Assembly (NCBI GenBank): GCA_029555025.1
Contig: JAKPTZ010000057.1
Location: 1 to 57,791 of the forward strand
Direction of reading: 5' to 3'
Source: Deltaproteobacteria bacterium
GTDB lineage: Bacteria > Myxococcota_A > UBA9042 > DTJE01
DNA: 57,791 nt
Below are positions 26,002 to 34,067 of the stretch, one piece after another. The translations under genes and the position numbers were made by a program. The notes beneath the pieces were generated by a model. The model worked only from the letters and a program-made list of their open reading frames with translations, had not been told where the DNA came from and did no database searches. How positions within the stretch are numbered: position 1 is the stretch's first letter; each line of letters opens with the position of its first letter.

Positions 26002-27636
26002 CTATTCGGCAGAGTCTTCACCAAAGAATGCGGCCTCGCTGGCCGCAATGTCCTCAAAAAGGGCGGCGTAACCGGCCATCAGGGTGCCGGCGACGTTGGG
26101 GCTTGCCGAATTGCGCTGATGCTCGTGGTTCGGCCTGTCCTCCTGATACCTTGGATAGATGTAGCCAATCTCCGTGTCGGAAAGGCAGGCGACGAAGCGG
26201 TTCGGCGTGTCGATGAACTGCTCGAGGTAAGGCTCGCGCTCGGCGTCGGCGAACTCGCCCGGCACCGGCTCGGGGTCGGGATAGACCCCCAGGACCAGTT
26301 CCGGGGTCAACTCGCCGGGGACGTTGACCCACGTAAGCAGTTCGCCGAACTTGACGACGCTTACGGGAACATCGACGCAGCCCATGAAGCCGCAGGGAGC
26401 GCCTTCGTCCCCGCTTTCCCCGTACAGGTAATCGATGAATCCGTTGATCAGGCCCGACTCGATTCCGGCCCAGAAGTCGAAATTCTCCAGCTTCATCGAC
26501 GGCCGCGACTCGGCCGCGAACATGTATTCGCACGACGGCGCCGGCGGATCGACAAGGGCCTGGTTGACGATGTCGCCATAGGCGTTGCCGACCTGCTCGG
26601 TCAACCACATGCCGGTGTTGTCCCAGTCCATTACGGGCGTCGCCATCAGGCCCAACGCGCCGGCAAAGAAGATGGCCATGCCGCCCTGCACTTCCTCGAC
26701 CTTCTGGCGCAGGTAGTGCGGGAAATCGCTGGAAACTTTCATGTTGTCCGGACCGCCTGACTCCGGATGGTTGGCAATGCTGACAAGCGTCCCGATGACG
26801 TCGCCGTCCTCCGCGACGCCCTGGATGATGCTGATGTTCCTGTCGATGACGACCGGCACGTCGATGTCGCGAACCAGGGAATCGGGCTGCTCGGCGCTGA
26901 CCACGCGGATGCCGGCCGGAACCATCGAGTCAAGCGCCTCGACTGCCGCCTGAGCGGTCTGCTCGTCGATAAAATCAAGATATTCGAGCGGCATGAGATC
27001 CCAGACACCCTGGGTGTCCGGCCCCTGATGCGTGTGCGTGGTGGCCCAGGTGACGTGGCTGTCCTCAAGATTGAACTGCGGGCGCAGTTCCTTGATTCTC
27101 GCGACGATGCGGTCGTAATGGGAAAGCCCCATGCCAATCGAGTCGGTCGCGCAGAACAGGTAGGCCTGGCCGGTGCTCTCGATTGCCATGCAACGGGACC
27201 AGATCGGATCGTGGATACCCTGGGCCTGCCGCGGGCCAAAACCCGCGATGTAAGTCGGGTCGTACTCGTCATTGTCGTTGGTGTCGGTAAAGGCCTCGCC
27301 ATCATCACGCCAGTTGTTGCCGTTGGTGTCCTCGAACGGTTCCACGACCGGGCTGACATCCCTCTTGCCGACGCCGATCTTCATTACGCACGGCGGAACA
27401 ACGTGAACTTCCGGGGCGGCGTCGATGGCGAGATCGGTGCCGCCTTCGTCCGGGACTGCCAGGTCCAGGCCGGAATCCGTCGGTTCAATTTCGTTATCCA
27501 TCACGTCCGAAACGGTGTCACCAATCGTGTCGGGAGAATCCTGGCCGGAAGAACAACCTGCCGCAAACGAAACCATGATCGCGAAGAGCGACATACGCAC
27601 AACGCCCGATCGGATAAATCCCTTTTGATTCAGCAT
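26002..27636 (-). CDS. Neutral/alkaline ceramidase-like lipoprotein
   Basis: A 544-residue lipoprotein (lipobox SFAAGC) with a GAGG site before the ATG and an Asp-rich stalk to about residue 80. The catalytic part matches the N-terminal domain of neutral ceramidases: VGKRDVSP, GPRQAQGIHDPIWSRCMA, the zinc motif TTHTHQGPD and a third His in SIANHPESGG. These enzymes split ceramide into sphingosine and fatty acid. The bacterial C-terminal immunoglobulin-like domain is short or absent. It is the first gene of the minus-strand run and diverges from tetR across an inverted repeat. Confidence 0.83.
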   Translation of the reverse strand: MLNQKGFIRSGVVRMSLFAIMVSFAAGCSSGQDSPDTIGDTVSDVMDNEIEPTDSGLDLAVPDEGGTDLAIDAAPEVHVVPPCVMKIGVGKRDVSPVVEPFEDTNGNNWRDDGEAFTDTNDNDEYDPTYIAGFGPRQAQGIHDPIWSRCMAIESTGQAYLFCATDSIGMGLSHYDRIVARIKELRPQFNLEDSHVTWATTHTHQGPDTQGVWDLMPLEYLDFIDEQTAQAAVEALDSMVPAGIRVVSAEQPDSLVRDIDVPVVIDRNISIIQGVAEDGDVIGTLVSIANHPESGGPDNMKVSSDFPHYLRQKVEEVQGGMAIFFAGALGLMATPVMDWDNTGMWLTEQVGNAYGDIVNQALVDPPAPSCEYMFAAESRPSMKLENFDFWAGIESGLINGFIDYLYGESGDEGAPCGFMGCVDVPVSVVKFGELLTWVNVPGELTPELVLGVYPDPEPVPGEFADAEREPYLEQFIDTPNRFVACLSDTEIGYIYPRYQEDRPNHEHQRNSASPNVAGTLMAGYAALFEDIAASEAAFFGEDSAE

Positions 27637-27670
27637 TTTGGAACCTCGAGCAGTCTGAAAAAATTCCGAA

Positions 27671-27719
27671 GGCTGTCATAATCTGTAACTTGACAGCCCC
27701 TGACATCAATCTCTATCAT
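27671..27719. promoter_or_regulatory. TetR operator candidate overlapping the tetR promoter
   Basis: GGCTGTCA (27671-27678), a 12-nt spacer and TGACAGCC (27691-27698) form a perfect 8-bp-arm inverted repeat between divergent genes. The right arm overlaps a perfect -35, TTGACA (27690-27695), which is followed after 18 bp by TATCAT (27714-27719), reading toward tetR. A repressor bound here would silence tetR and could also control the divergent ceramidase-like operon. Binding by this TetR protein is inference from position and symmetry. Confidence 0.65.
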
Positions 27720-27774
27720 GGACATTATAAGCAAGGCAATCTATTTTTGGTTGTCTTCTTAAAGGAAATCCAAG

Positions 27775-28383
27775 TTGGAAAAGATATCTCTCAGGGAAAG
27801 AAAAAAGACCAAGACCTGGGAAAGCCTTGTGAAGATTTCCACCCGGCTTTTCATTGAACAGGGATACGACAACACGACGGTCGATCAGATTGTCGAAAAG
27901 GCCGAAGTCTCCCAGCGAACATTTTTCCGTTACTTCCCCAGCAAGGAAGCGGTGATGTTCAGGGACTATGAAAAACGCGAGCAGGGATTGCTTCGCTATC
28001 TGAAGGAAGACGAGGACGGAATCGAGCCTTATCAGCGAATCAAGAACGCCCTGCTTGGAATGGCCAATGCATTCGATCAGGATCGCGAGACCATGCTTGC
28101 CGAATACAAGATAGTCATGGGTTCAAAGCACCTGATCGCACTGGATATCGAGCAGGACAGCCGGCTTGAGCGGCACGTTCACGCGGCCCTGCGGGAATTT
28201 CGTGGCAGGCCGTTCCTTTGCGACCGTGACGCCGAACTTGTTGGCGGCGCGATTTTCGGCTCGATTCGATCGGCGCTTGGTTACTGGTTCGAGGGTGGCT
28301 GCAAGGCCGACCTGGCTGAAATCAGCGGGCAATGTCTGAAGATTGTCGATGTTCTCGCCGCTGGTTTCCCCGGTCGAATCTGA
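27775..28383 (+). CDS. TetR-family transcriptional regulator
   Basis: The TTG at 27775 follows AAAGGA by 8 nt. The 202-residue protein has the TetR helix-turn-helix at about 12-58 (ISTRLFIEQGYDNTTVDQIV, VSQRTFFRYFPSKEAV) and a ligand-binding C-terminal helical domain. The FFRYF variant is common among TetR regulators of lipid or acyl-CoA genes, but the ligand cannot be assigned. It is divergent from the glycolipid-type operon and is followed at 28 nt by a secreted-protein gene, so it probably regulates both sides. Confidence 0.92.
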   Translation: MEKISLRERKKTKTWESLVKISTRLFIEQGYDNTTVDQIVEKAEVSQRTFFRYFPSKEAVMFRDYEKREQGLLRYLKEDEDGIEPYQRIKNALLGMANAFDQDRETMLAEYKIVMGSKHLIALDIEQDSRLERHVHAALREFRGRPFLCDRDAELVGGAIFGSIRSALGYWFEGGCKADLAEISGQCLKIVDVLAAGFPGRI

Positions 28384-28411
28384 GCAGTCTTCATTTCACA
28401 AGGAGTCGATG

Positions 28412-30091
28412 ATGAACGGTTTCCGGAACCGGCTGGGTTGTTTCGCCCTTTCCCTGGCCATCCCGATGGTTGCTCTCGGTTGCGGCGACGACTGCGACTG
28501 CCCGGACGGCGGCGCGCAATGTGCCGATGCCGTGGTGGCCGACACTACGTCCGAACTGCCGCAGGACAACGGGATGGAACTGGCGCCGGACGTTCTGGCC
28601 GACCTTCGGGAAGCAGATGCGGTCACAGACGCTGCGTTGGATACACCCGACTCCGCGGACGTCGTCCCGGATACCGGTTCGATGGAACCGGTCTATTGGA
28701 CTGCCGGGGCCACGAAGACCATCGAGTTCGACAACTTCGTGACTGTTGGCAGGAAAGAATTCTTCGGAATCGGCATGCACGCAAGCCCGGGCAAATCCTA
28801 CGACGGCGTTACCGGACCGGGCGAATGTGACCGGGACACCGGGCGGGGATATGTCGATATCAACATCGGCAAAACCCGCGCAGGTGCCGCCGCCGGTGCC
28901 AACTTCGTCTATCTGTGGGGCTACAACGAACGAACGACGGAGATACTCGACGTTACACCAAGGTTCCACGGAATCTTCCACCGCAACTACGGCACGTCAC
29001 CGGCTCCGGAGGACGACGTGGTGCCGATCATCTACAACGCATTCGGCGAGTCTGACATGGACGGCTACTCCGAGGAACGTATCGCCGAGATGAGCAGCGA
29101 ATTCGGGGAATTCATCACCAGGTCAGGAAAATACTCGATCGAAAGCATGCCGAACCTGCCGCCGATCGAACAGGTCGGCCACATGTCCTGGCACCCGACA
29201 TTCAGGATGCGCGGGGGCGGGGACGGCAAGGGCGAGGTTCTTCCCGACTGGCAGGTGGCCGAATTCGCGAAGACGACGAACATGATGATTGGCGACGCAT
29301 ACGCCTATGTATCGAACCGCTGGGACACCAACGACCCGGACGAGGCCCTGACCGCCATCATCACGGGTCAGATTGGCGATATCGGTGAAGGCTACGACCA
29401 CTGGATCGAGACCGACGACGAGGCCCATCGAAGCTACTTCGACTCCGGATTCACGCTTGCCGAGTCGCTTGTCAGGAACAGGAATCCCGACGCGGTCGTA
29501 TGGATGTGGCTGCAGGGATACGCGTTCGGCAACAGTATCAAGGAAGCCGAGTGCGAGGGCGAATACTCGGACTCCTGGGCCGCCGGCACTTTCCCGCCAC
29601 TTGATTACCTTATCAAGGAAACCCTGTCGGTAATCGCTGCCGGAGCGACTGGAATCGTATTTTTCGGATATCCATCGACCAGCGGCCCGGAAGCCGAAAT
29701 CATGCACACCATCTTCCGCGGCCTCAGCTTCCCGGAGGTGTACGAACCGGCGCTCCTCAGCCCCAGGCTTGACATGGGCGTCAACACCACGTTCATGGGA
29801 GAGGAAGGCTACGACGGAAGGGGACGGGCACACCTGGCAGTCAAGTGGGACGAGGCAGGCAGGCAGGCATTCATAATCGGTGCAAATCCCGGTGCACGGG
29901 CAACCACGGTGGAACTGGAATTTCCGTGGTCCGTGGCCAAGGTTGAACTCCTTGACTGGAACGTTCCCAGGTTCAGGCCGACCGAACGTGTCGAGGTGCG
30001 GAACCGCAAACTGCTCTGGACCTTCGATCGCGACGAAGGGATGCTGATGAGGGTCACGCCACTTGCGGCACCGGCCGGCAGTGACGATTGA
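28412..30091 (+). CDS. Secreted lipoprotein of unknown function, barrel-like core
   Basis: ATG codons at 28409 and 28412 follow AGGAG; 28412 has the better spacing. The 559-residue product has a signal peptide and lipobox (MVALGC), a Cys cluster, then an Asp-rich stalk to about residue 85. The core has alternating strand/helix text with Trp-rich segments (NFVYLWGYNERT, AVVWMWLQGYAFG, GATGIVFFGYPS) and ends in a beta-rich part (VELLDWNVPRFRP). That layout resembles a TIM-barrel glycoside hydrolase with a C-terminal sandwich, but I recognise no family signature. It is in the tetR transcription unit. Confidence 0.75.
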   Translation: MNGFRNRLGCFALSLAIPMVALGCGDDCDCPDGGAQCADAVVADTTSELPQDNGMELAPDVLADLREADAVTDAALDTPDSADVVPDTGSMEPVYWTAGATKTIEFDNFVTVGRKEFFGIGMHASPGKSYDGVTGPGECDRDTGRGYVDINIGKTRAGAAAGANFVYLWGYNERTTEILDVTPRFHGIFHRNYGTSPAPEDDVVPIIYNAFGESDMDGYSEERIAEMSSEFGEFITRSGKYSIESMPNLPPIEQVGHMSWHPTFRMRGGGDGKGEVLPDWQVAEFAKTTNMMIGDAYAYVSNRWDTNDPDEALTAIITGQIGDIGEGYDHWIETDDEAHRSYFDSGFTLAESLVRNRNPDAVVWMWLQGYAFGNSIKEAECEGEYSDSWAAGTFPPLDYLIKETLSVIAAGATGIVFFGYPSTSGPEAEIMHTIFRGLSFPEVYEPALLSPRLDMGVNTTFMGEEGYDGRGRAHLAVKWDEAGRQAFIIGANPGARATTVELEFPWSVAKVELLDWNVPRFRPTERVEVRNRKLLWTFDRDEGMLMRVTPLAAPAGSDD

Positions 30092-30128
30092 TTTCGTGTG
30101 GTTGTTTCTTCCAGAAGGACACTGAACG

Positions 30129-31577
30129 ATGAAAAAGCTGGCGACGATTCTTGCGATTGCGGCCGCGCTGACGATGCTTGCCTGCGGGGGCGGCTCGCAG
30201 GGCACCGACGAAACCACCCCGGGGGACGTGCCTGGGGATGACGCGGCGACTGACGAGGGCTCCGGCGATGCAATCAACGACGCATCACCCGAAGATTTGC
30301 CACCGGTTGTTCCCGACAGCTTCCAGGTCGGTTACGCCGAACTCGACATCACCCCTCCCGTTGGAACCATCCTTGGCGGCTACGGCGTACCCGCGATGAA
30401 CCGAGTCACGGAAGGAACCCACGACCCGCTGATGGCCCAGGCCGCCCTGTTCACAAACAACGCCGGTCAGGCCCTTCTGCTGATCAGCGCCGACCTGGCG
30501 GGATACATGTGGGACTTCGGCGACTGGGGTCCCGGGATCAAGGTTCTGCGCCAGTCCATCGTCGACGCCCTGGCGCCGACCATGGCCATTACGCCGGAAC
30601 AGATCGTTATTGCCAGCAGCCACAGCCACGGCGCATCCGATCTGATGGGCTTCTCGCAGGAAATCGACGAAGGCCCGGACAAGGAACTCCTGGCCACAAC
30701 GATCACCCAGTTCACTTCACTGGCCCAGGCGGCCGCCGCCGCACTGAAGCCGGCAACGGTTCTTTACGGAAAGACGAACCTCGAAGGCATTTCGGCCAGG
30801 GACAAGGACTGCTCGCCAGTGCTCGACACCGAGGTCGGCATCATCCAGGCGCAAGACGGACAGGATAAGGTGATTGTGACAATCGCCAACTTCGCGAAGC
30901 ACCCGACCATCGCGCCCGAGTCGAACCGCCTGGCCACGGCCGATTTCATATGGGGCTACCGCGAGGAGATGAAGAAGGCTACCGACGCCCCGGCCATGTA
31001 CTTCCAGGGATTTGAAGCAGCGGTTCATGGCAGGTACAGTTTCTATGACGAGGAAGATTTCTGGGACAAGGTTTATGAAATCGGGAAGAACCTGGCAGAC
31101 GCGGTCCTGGCGGTTTCGGGAAGCCTGACCCCGGCGGGGGATTTCGGCATCCAAAGCCGCGAAGCCACGTATTCCTGCGTCGGCCGCGAGTCGTTCATGG
31201 TGGACGCCTACACTTACATGGGATTGCCGAAGCGCTTCATCGACGTCCAGCAGGACGGCACGCTCCTTGTCCGCGAGATTCCGGTCTCCTGGCACCGCCT
31301 GGGCAACGCGGAGTTCGTTGCCTTCCCCGGGGAGCCGTCGCCGGAGTACGGCGGGATGGCCAAGGAACGGATGTCCAGTTCCTTCAAGTTCGCCCTTGGA
31401 CTGGCAAACGACGCGACCGGCTACATGGTGGAACCGCAGTCGTTGGCAAATGACACGACAGGCCAGCTTGAAGGCTATGAACTGAAGATGGGCCTGGGCC
31501 CGGACGCCGGCCCGAGCGCGTGGGACGCCCTTCAAGGCCTTGGCTGGTTCGACGGTGGCTGGCAGCAGGAACCGTGA
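30129..31577 (+). CDS. Second neutral ceramidase-like lipoprotein
   Basis: A 482-residue lipoprotein (lipobox TMLACGGG) with an acidic stalk. The core begins FQVGYAELDITPPVGTILGG, typical of the ceramidase N-terminal domain. It retains the zinc motif ASSHSHGASD and the third His in NFAKHPTIAPES. It is diverged from the 26002-27636 copy and has a distinct substrate pocket, so it may act on another acyl-sphingoid or lack ceramidase activity; this family includes many uncharacterised hydrolases. An AAGGA site lies upstream and it starts 37 nt after the preceding gene. Confidence 0.8.
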   Translation: MKKLATILAIAAALTMLACGGGSQGTDETTPGDVPGDDAATDEGSGDAINDASPEDLPPVVPDSFQVGYAELDITPPVGTILGGYGVPAMNRVTEGTHDPLMAQAALFTNNAGQALLLISADLAGYMWDFGDWGPGIKVLRQSIVDALAPTMAITPEQIVIASSHSHGASDLMGFSQEIDEGPDKELLATTITQFTSLAQAAAAALKPATVLYGKTNLEGISARDKDCSPVLDTEVGIIQAQDGQDKVIVTIANFAKHPTIAPESNRLATADFIWGYREEMKKATDAPAMYFQGFEAAVHGRYSFYDEEDFWDKVYEIGKNLADAVLAVSGSLTPAGDFGIQSREATYSCVGRESFMVDAYTYMGLPKRFIDVQQDGTLLVREIPVSWHRLGNAEFVAFPGEPSPEYGGMAKERMSSSFKFALGLANDATGYMVEPQSLANDTTGQLEGYELKMGLGPDAGPSAWDALQGLGWFDGGWQQEP

Positions 31578-31646
31578 CACGTTTCGGCGTTCATGTTCGC
31601 CTTCCTTCCGGTGAAGCCTGACTTCCATTCGACACCAGCCCGGGTG

Positions 31647-31674
31647 TTGCCCAAATCGCGAATTACTTTAGAAT
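31647..31674 (+). promoter_or_regulatory. Sigma70-type promoter for the phosphoesterase fusion gene
   Basis: TTGCCC (31647-31652), a 16-bp spacer and TAGAAT (31669-31674), about 65 bases before the ATG at 31741. It indicates that the fusion gene can be expressed apart from the tetR unit. Confidence 0.45.
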
Positions 31675-31740
31675 GTGGCAGTTAACCGCTCCGGTAAGAC
31701 CGCGTGCCGTTCGTGCCGGACCACAGAAAAAGGGGAACAG

Positions 31741-33999
31741 ATGAAAAATCACAACGCCAGGGCGATGGTGGCAGCAGCAATTCTTATGATGATGACGGCG
31801 GGATGCGGAAGTTCGAATGCCGTGCAGGACGCGGCCCCCGATGCCGGCCCGGATATCGCCGACCCGCTTCAGGACGCGGCGGCAGACGACGCGCCGGACG
31901 TTGCGAATGACCCCGGGGATTCGCCGGATGCCACCACCGATGCCGATGCAGCAACTGGCCCCGACGACGTGGTCGATGTGCGTGAGGATGCGATTCCGGA
32001 CGCGGATTCCGGTCTGGAAGACACCGGGTTCCAGTGGGCCGGGGGATGCGAGCCGCGTCAGGCTTACCCGACATGGACGGTAATTGGCGACACCACATTC
32101 AAGCGGGGACCGCTGATCCAGATGTCCGACCGGGACACCGTCACCGTCGTCTTCAGAACCGAGAATCCAACCGAAGACGAAGGCTGTGTCGATTACACGT
32201 GGGACGGGACGCCAAGGACCGCATGCGGCCAGCCCGACGTCAACGGCCAGTACGAAATCACCATTGAAGGACTTCCCGCGGCGACCGAAATACACTACTC
32301 GGCAAGGGCGGGTGACCTGAAGACCACGGATCTGACCTTCCGGACGATGCCCGACCGGCCTGTGGAAATGAAGTTCGCCGTCTTCGCCGACAGTCATGCG
32401 AACGAGGCCAACCTTAAGAGATTTTCCGAACTGGCTCTTGCGGAAGGCGTCGATTTCGTCCTCGGCAACGGTGACCTTTCCGGCGAAGGCCTGCCGGAGG
32501 AATATGACCTGACCTTCCGGGGATTCCGCGACCTGGGCACACGCGTGAACATCTGGACGACCCTTGGAAACCACGACGAAAAGAACGCCGAGGGATATTT
32601 CGAGGCATTTGCCCTGCCGCAGGGAAACGTCGATGAAATCGATACCGGCTACGGCGAAGGCTGGTGGTCGCGCAGGCTTGGGAACGTATGGATTGGCGGC
32701 GGATGGATCCGTGATTTCTACCTTTCGACTTCTGACTCGGACTGGGGAGAAGTCGGCTGGTACCGCAGGCAGTTTGAGACAAATGAATTCAAGACCGCCC
32801 AGTGGAAACTGTTCTTCATTCACCAGCCGGCGTACAGCCTGCAGTGGGACGACACCTGCGTGTTCGACGGGGACGACTGCCTTAAGGTCGCAATGATTCC
32901 ATTGCTCAGCGAATTCGGGTTCCAGGCAAGTTTTCACGGTCACATGCACGGCATCGAGTACGGCGAGCAGGACGGGCTTCACATGTTCACAATCGGCGGC
33001 CTTTGCGATTGCGGCATGGACATGGACAACTGCCAGCCCACCGACATCTTTCCGGATCCGTACCACCGGATTTACGGCATTCCGACTTTTGCAATCGTCG
33101 AATCGAGATGCGATGGCCTGAAGATCCGGGCGGTTGACCTGGACGGCAACGACGTGATGAGCATCACAATCCCGGAAATTCCCATCCGGTACGACGAAAA
33201 CATTCGCCTGATGAGCTTCAACCTGAGGATGCCGTTCGACTCGGAGCCCGGCAAGAAGTGGGAAGAAAGGCAGCAGCCAGCGCTGAACATCATCAACGAA
33301 TTCAACCCCGACATCATGGTTGTTCAGGAGGGTTACCAGTTCACCCAGGACTTCATCAAGGAAAACATCCCGCGCCTGGACTGGATCGGTGAAAACCGAA
33401 GTGGAAGCATCGTGGATGAGTACTGCGCCATCTTCTTTGACAAGTCGAAATATGAGCTTATTGAAACGAAGACGCTGGCGCTGAGCGAAACCCCGGAAGT
33501 CATCGGCACGAAGTTCGACGAGGAAGACCAGTTGTATCCGCGCATCGTGACCTGGGGCCACTTCCGGAGGATTGCGGATCGCTTCGAATTCGACGTCTTT
33601 TCGACCCACTGGGATCACACTGGCGAAGAAGGCATCCGGGAAAAGATGGCCGTTGTCACGCTGCAACAGATGGCTTCCCTGGCCAACGGCCGTCCGGTGC
33701 TCCTGGCGGGCGACTTCAACTGCGGGTTCCAGTCGCTTCCGTGGAACGTCATGACGGGCGCCGCGGAATACCAGGGAGTGACCGGCAGCATGATCGATAC
33801 CTGGGTTGAACTCGGGTTGCCCGAGGAAGGTACGTACCACGCTTTTACTGGCGTCACCTCCGGAAACCGGATCGACTGGGTCATGCACAACGGCGGCTTC
33901 AAGGCCGTGTCGGCCGAAATCCTGAAGTCCAGCTATGACGGCATATATCCGTCAGATCATTTCCCGATCGGTGCCGAATTCAGGATCACGAAGCCTTGA
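31741..33999 (+). CDS. Lipoprotein fusing metallophosphoesterase and EEP phosphodiesterase domains
   Basis: The ATG at 31741 follows AGGGGA. The 752-residue lipoprotein (lipobox MMTAGC) has a long Asp/Ala-rich stalk, a purple-acid-phosphatase-type N-terminal sandwich, and a calcineurin-like domain (AVFADSHAN, GNGDLSGEG, LGNHDEKNA, HGHMHGIEYG). From about residue 490 comes an endonuclease/exonuclease/phosphatase domain (MSFNLRMPF, IMVVQEGYQ, LLAGDFNC, NRIDWVMH, YPSDHFPIG). Both sets of catalytic residues look complete. EEP enzymes include sphingomyelinases and nucleases; lipid headgroup removal fits the neighbours but is unproven. Confidence 0.87.
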   Translation: MKNHNARAMVAAAILMMMTAGCGSSNAVQDAAPDAGPDIADPLQDAAADDAPDVANDPGDSPDATTDADAATGPDDVVDVREDAIPDADSGLEDTGFQWAGGCEPRQAYPTWTVIGDTTFKRGPLIQMSDRDTVTVVFRTENPTEDEGCVDYTWDGTPRTACGQPDVNGQYEITIEGLPAATEIHYSARAGDLKTTDLTFRTMPDRPVEMKFAVFADSHANEANLKRFSELALAEGVDFVLGNGDLSGEGLPEEYDLTFRGFRDLGTRVNIWTTLGNHDEKNAEGYFEAFALPQGNVDEIDTGYGEGWWSRRLGNVWIGGGWIRDFYLSTSDSDWGEVGWYRRQFETNEFKTAQWKLFFIHQPAYSLQWDDTCVFDGDDCLKVAMIPLLSEFGFQASFHGHMHGIEYGEQDGLHMFTIGGLCDCGMDMDNCQPTDIFPDPYHRIYGIPTFAIVESRCDGLKIRAVDLDGNDVMSITIPEIPIRYDENIRLMSFNLRMPFDSEPGKKWEERQQPALNIINEFNPDIMVVQEGYQFTQDFIKENIPRLDWIGENRSGSIVDEYCAIFFDKSKYELIETKTLALSETPEVIGTKFDEEDQLYPRIVTWGHFRRIADRFEFDVFSTHWDHTGEEGIREKMAVVTLQQMASLANGRPVLLAGDFNCGFQSLPWNVMTGAAEYQGVTGSMIDTWVELGLPEEGTYHAFTGVTSGNRIDWVMHNGGFKAVSAEILKSSYDGIYPSDHFPIGAEFRITKP

Positions 34000-34006
34000 T
34001 CTTTTT
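33982..34006 (+). terminator. Weak Rho-independent terminator candidate
   Basis: AGGATCA (33982-33988) pairs with TGATCTT (33997-34003) with one G-T wobble and an 8-nt loop. It is followed by a short T-run to 34006. The stem overlaps the stop codon and is AU-rich. Confidence 0.4.
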
Positions 34007-34029
34007 CCCCCCGCACCGATCCATGCCGC

Positions 34030-34035
34030 TATAAT
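34030..34035 (+). promoter_or_regulatory. -10 element before the Arg/Pro repeat protein gene
   Basis: A perfect TATAAT lies 32 bases before the ATG at 34068. I find no convincing -35 at normal spacing. Confidence 0.35.
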
Positions 34036-34067
34036 GCCGGTATCGAACCGATGATCCGGAAGATGAA

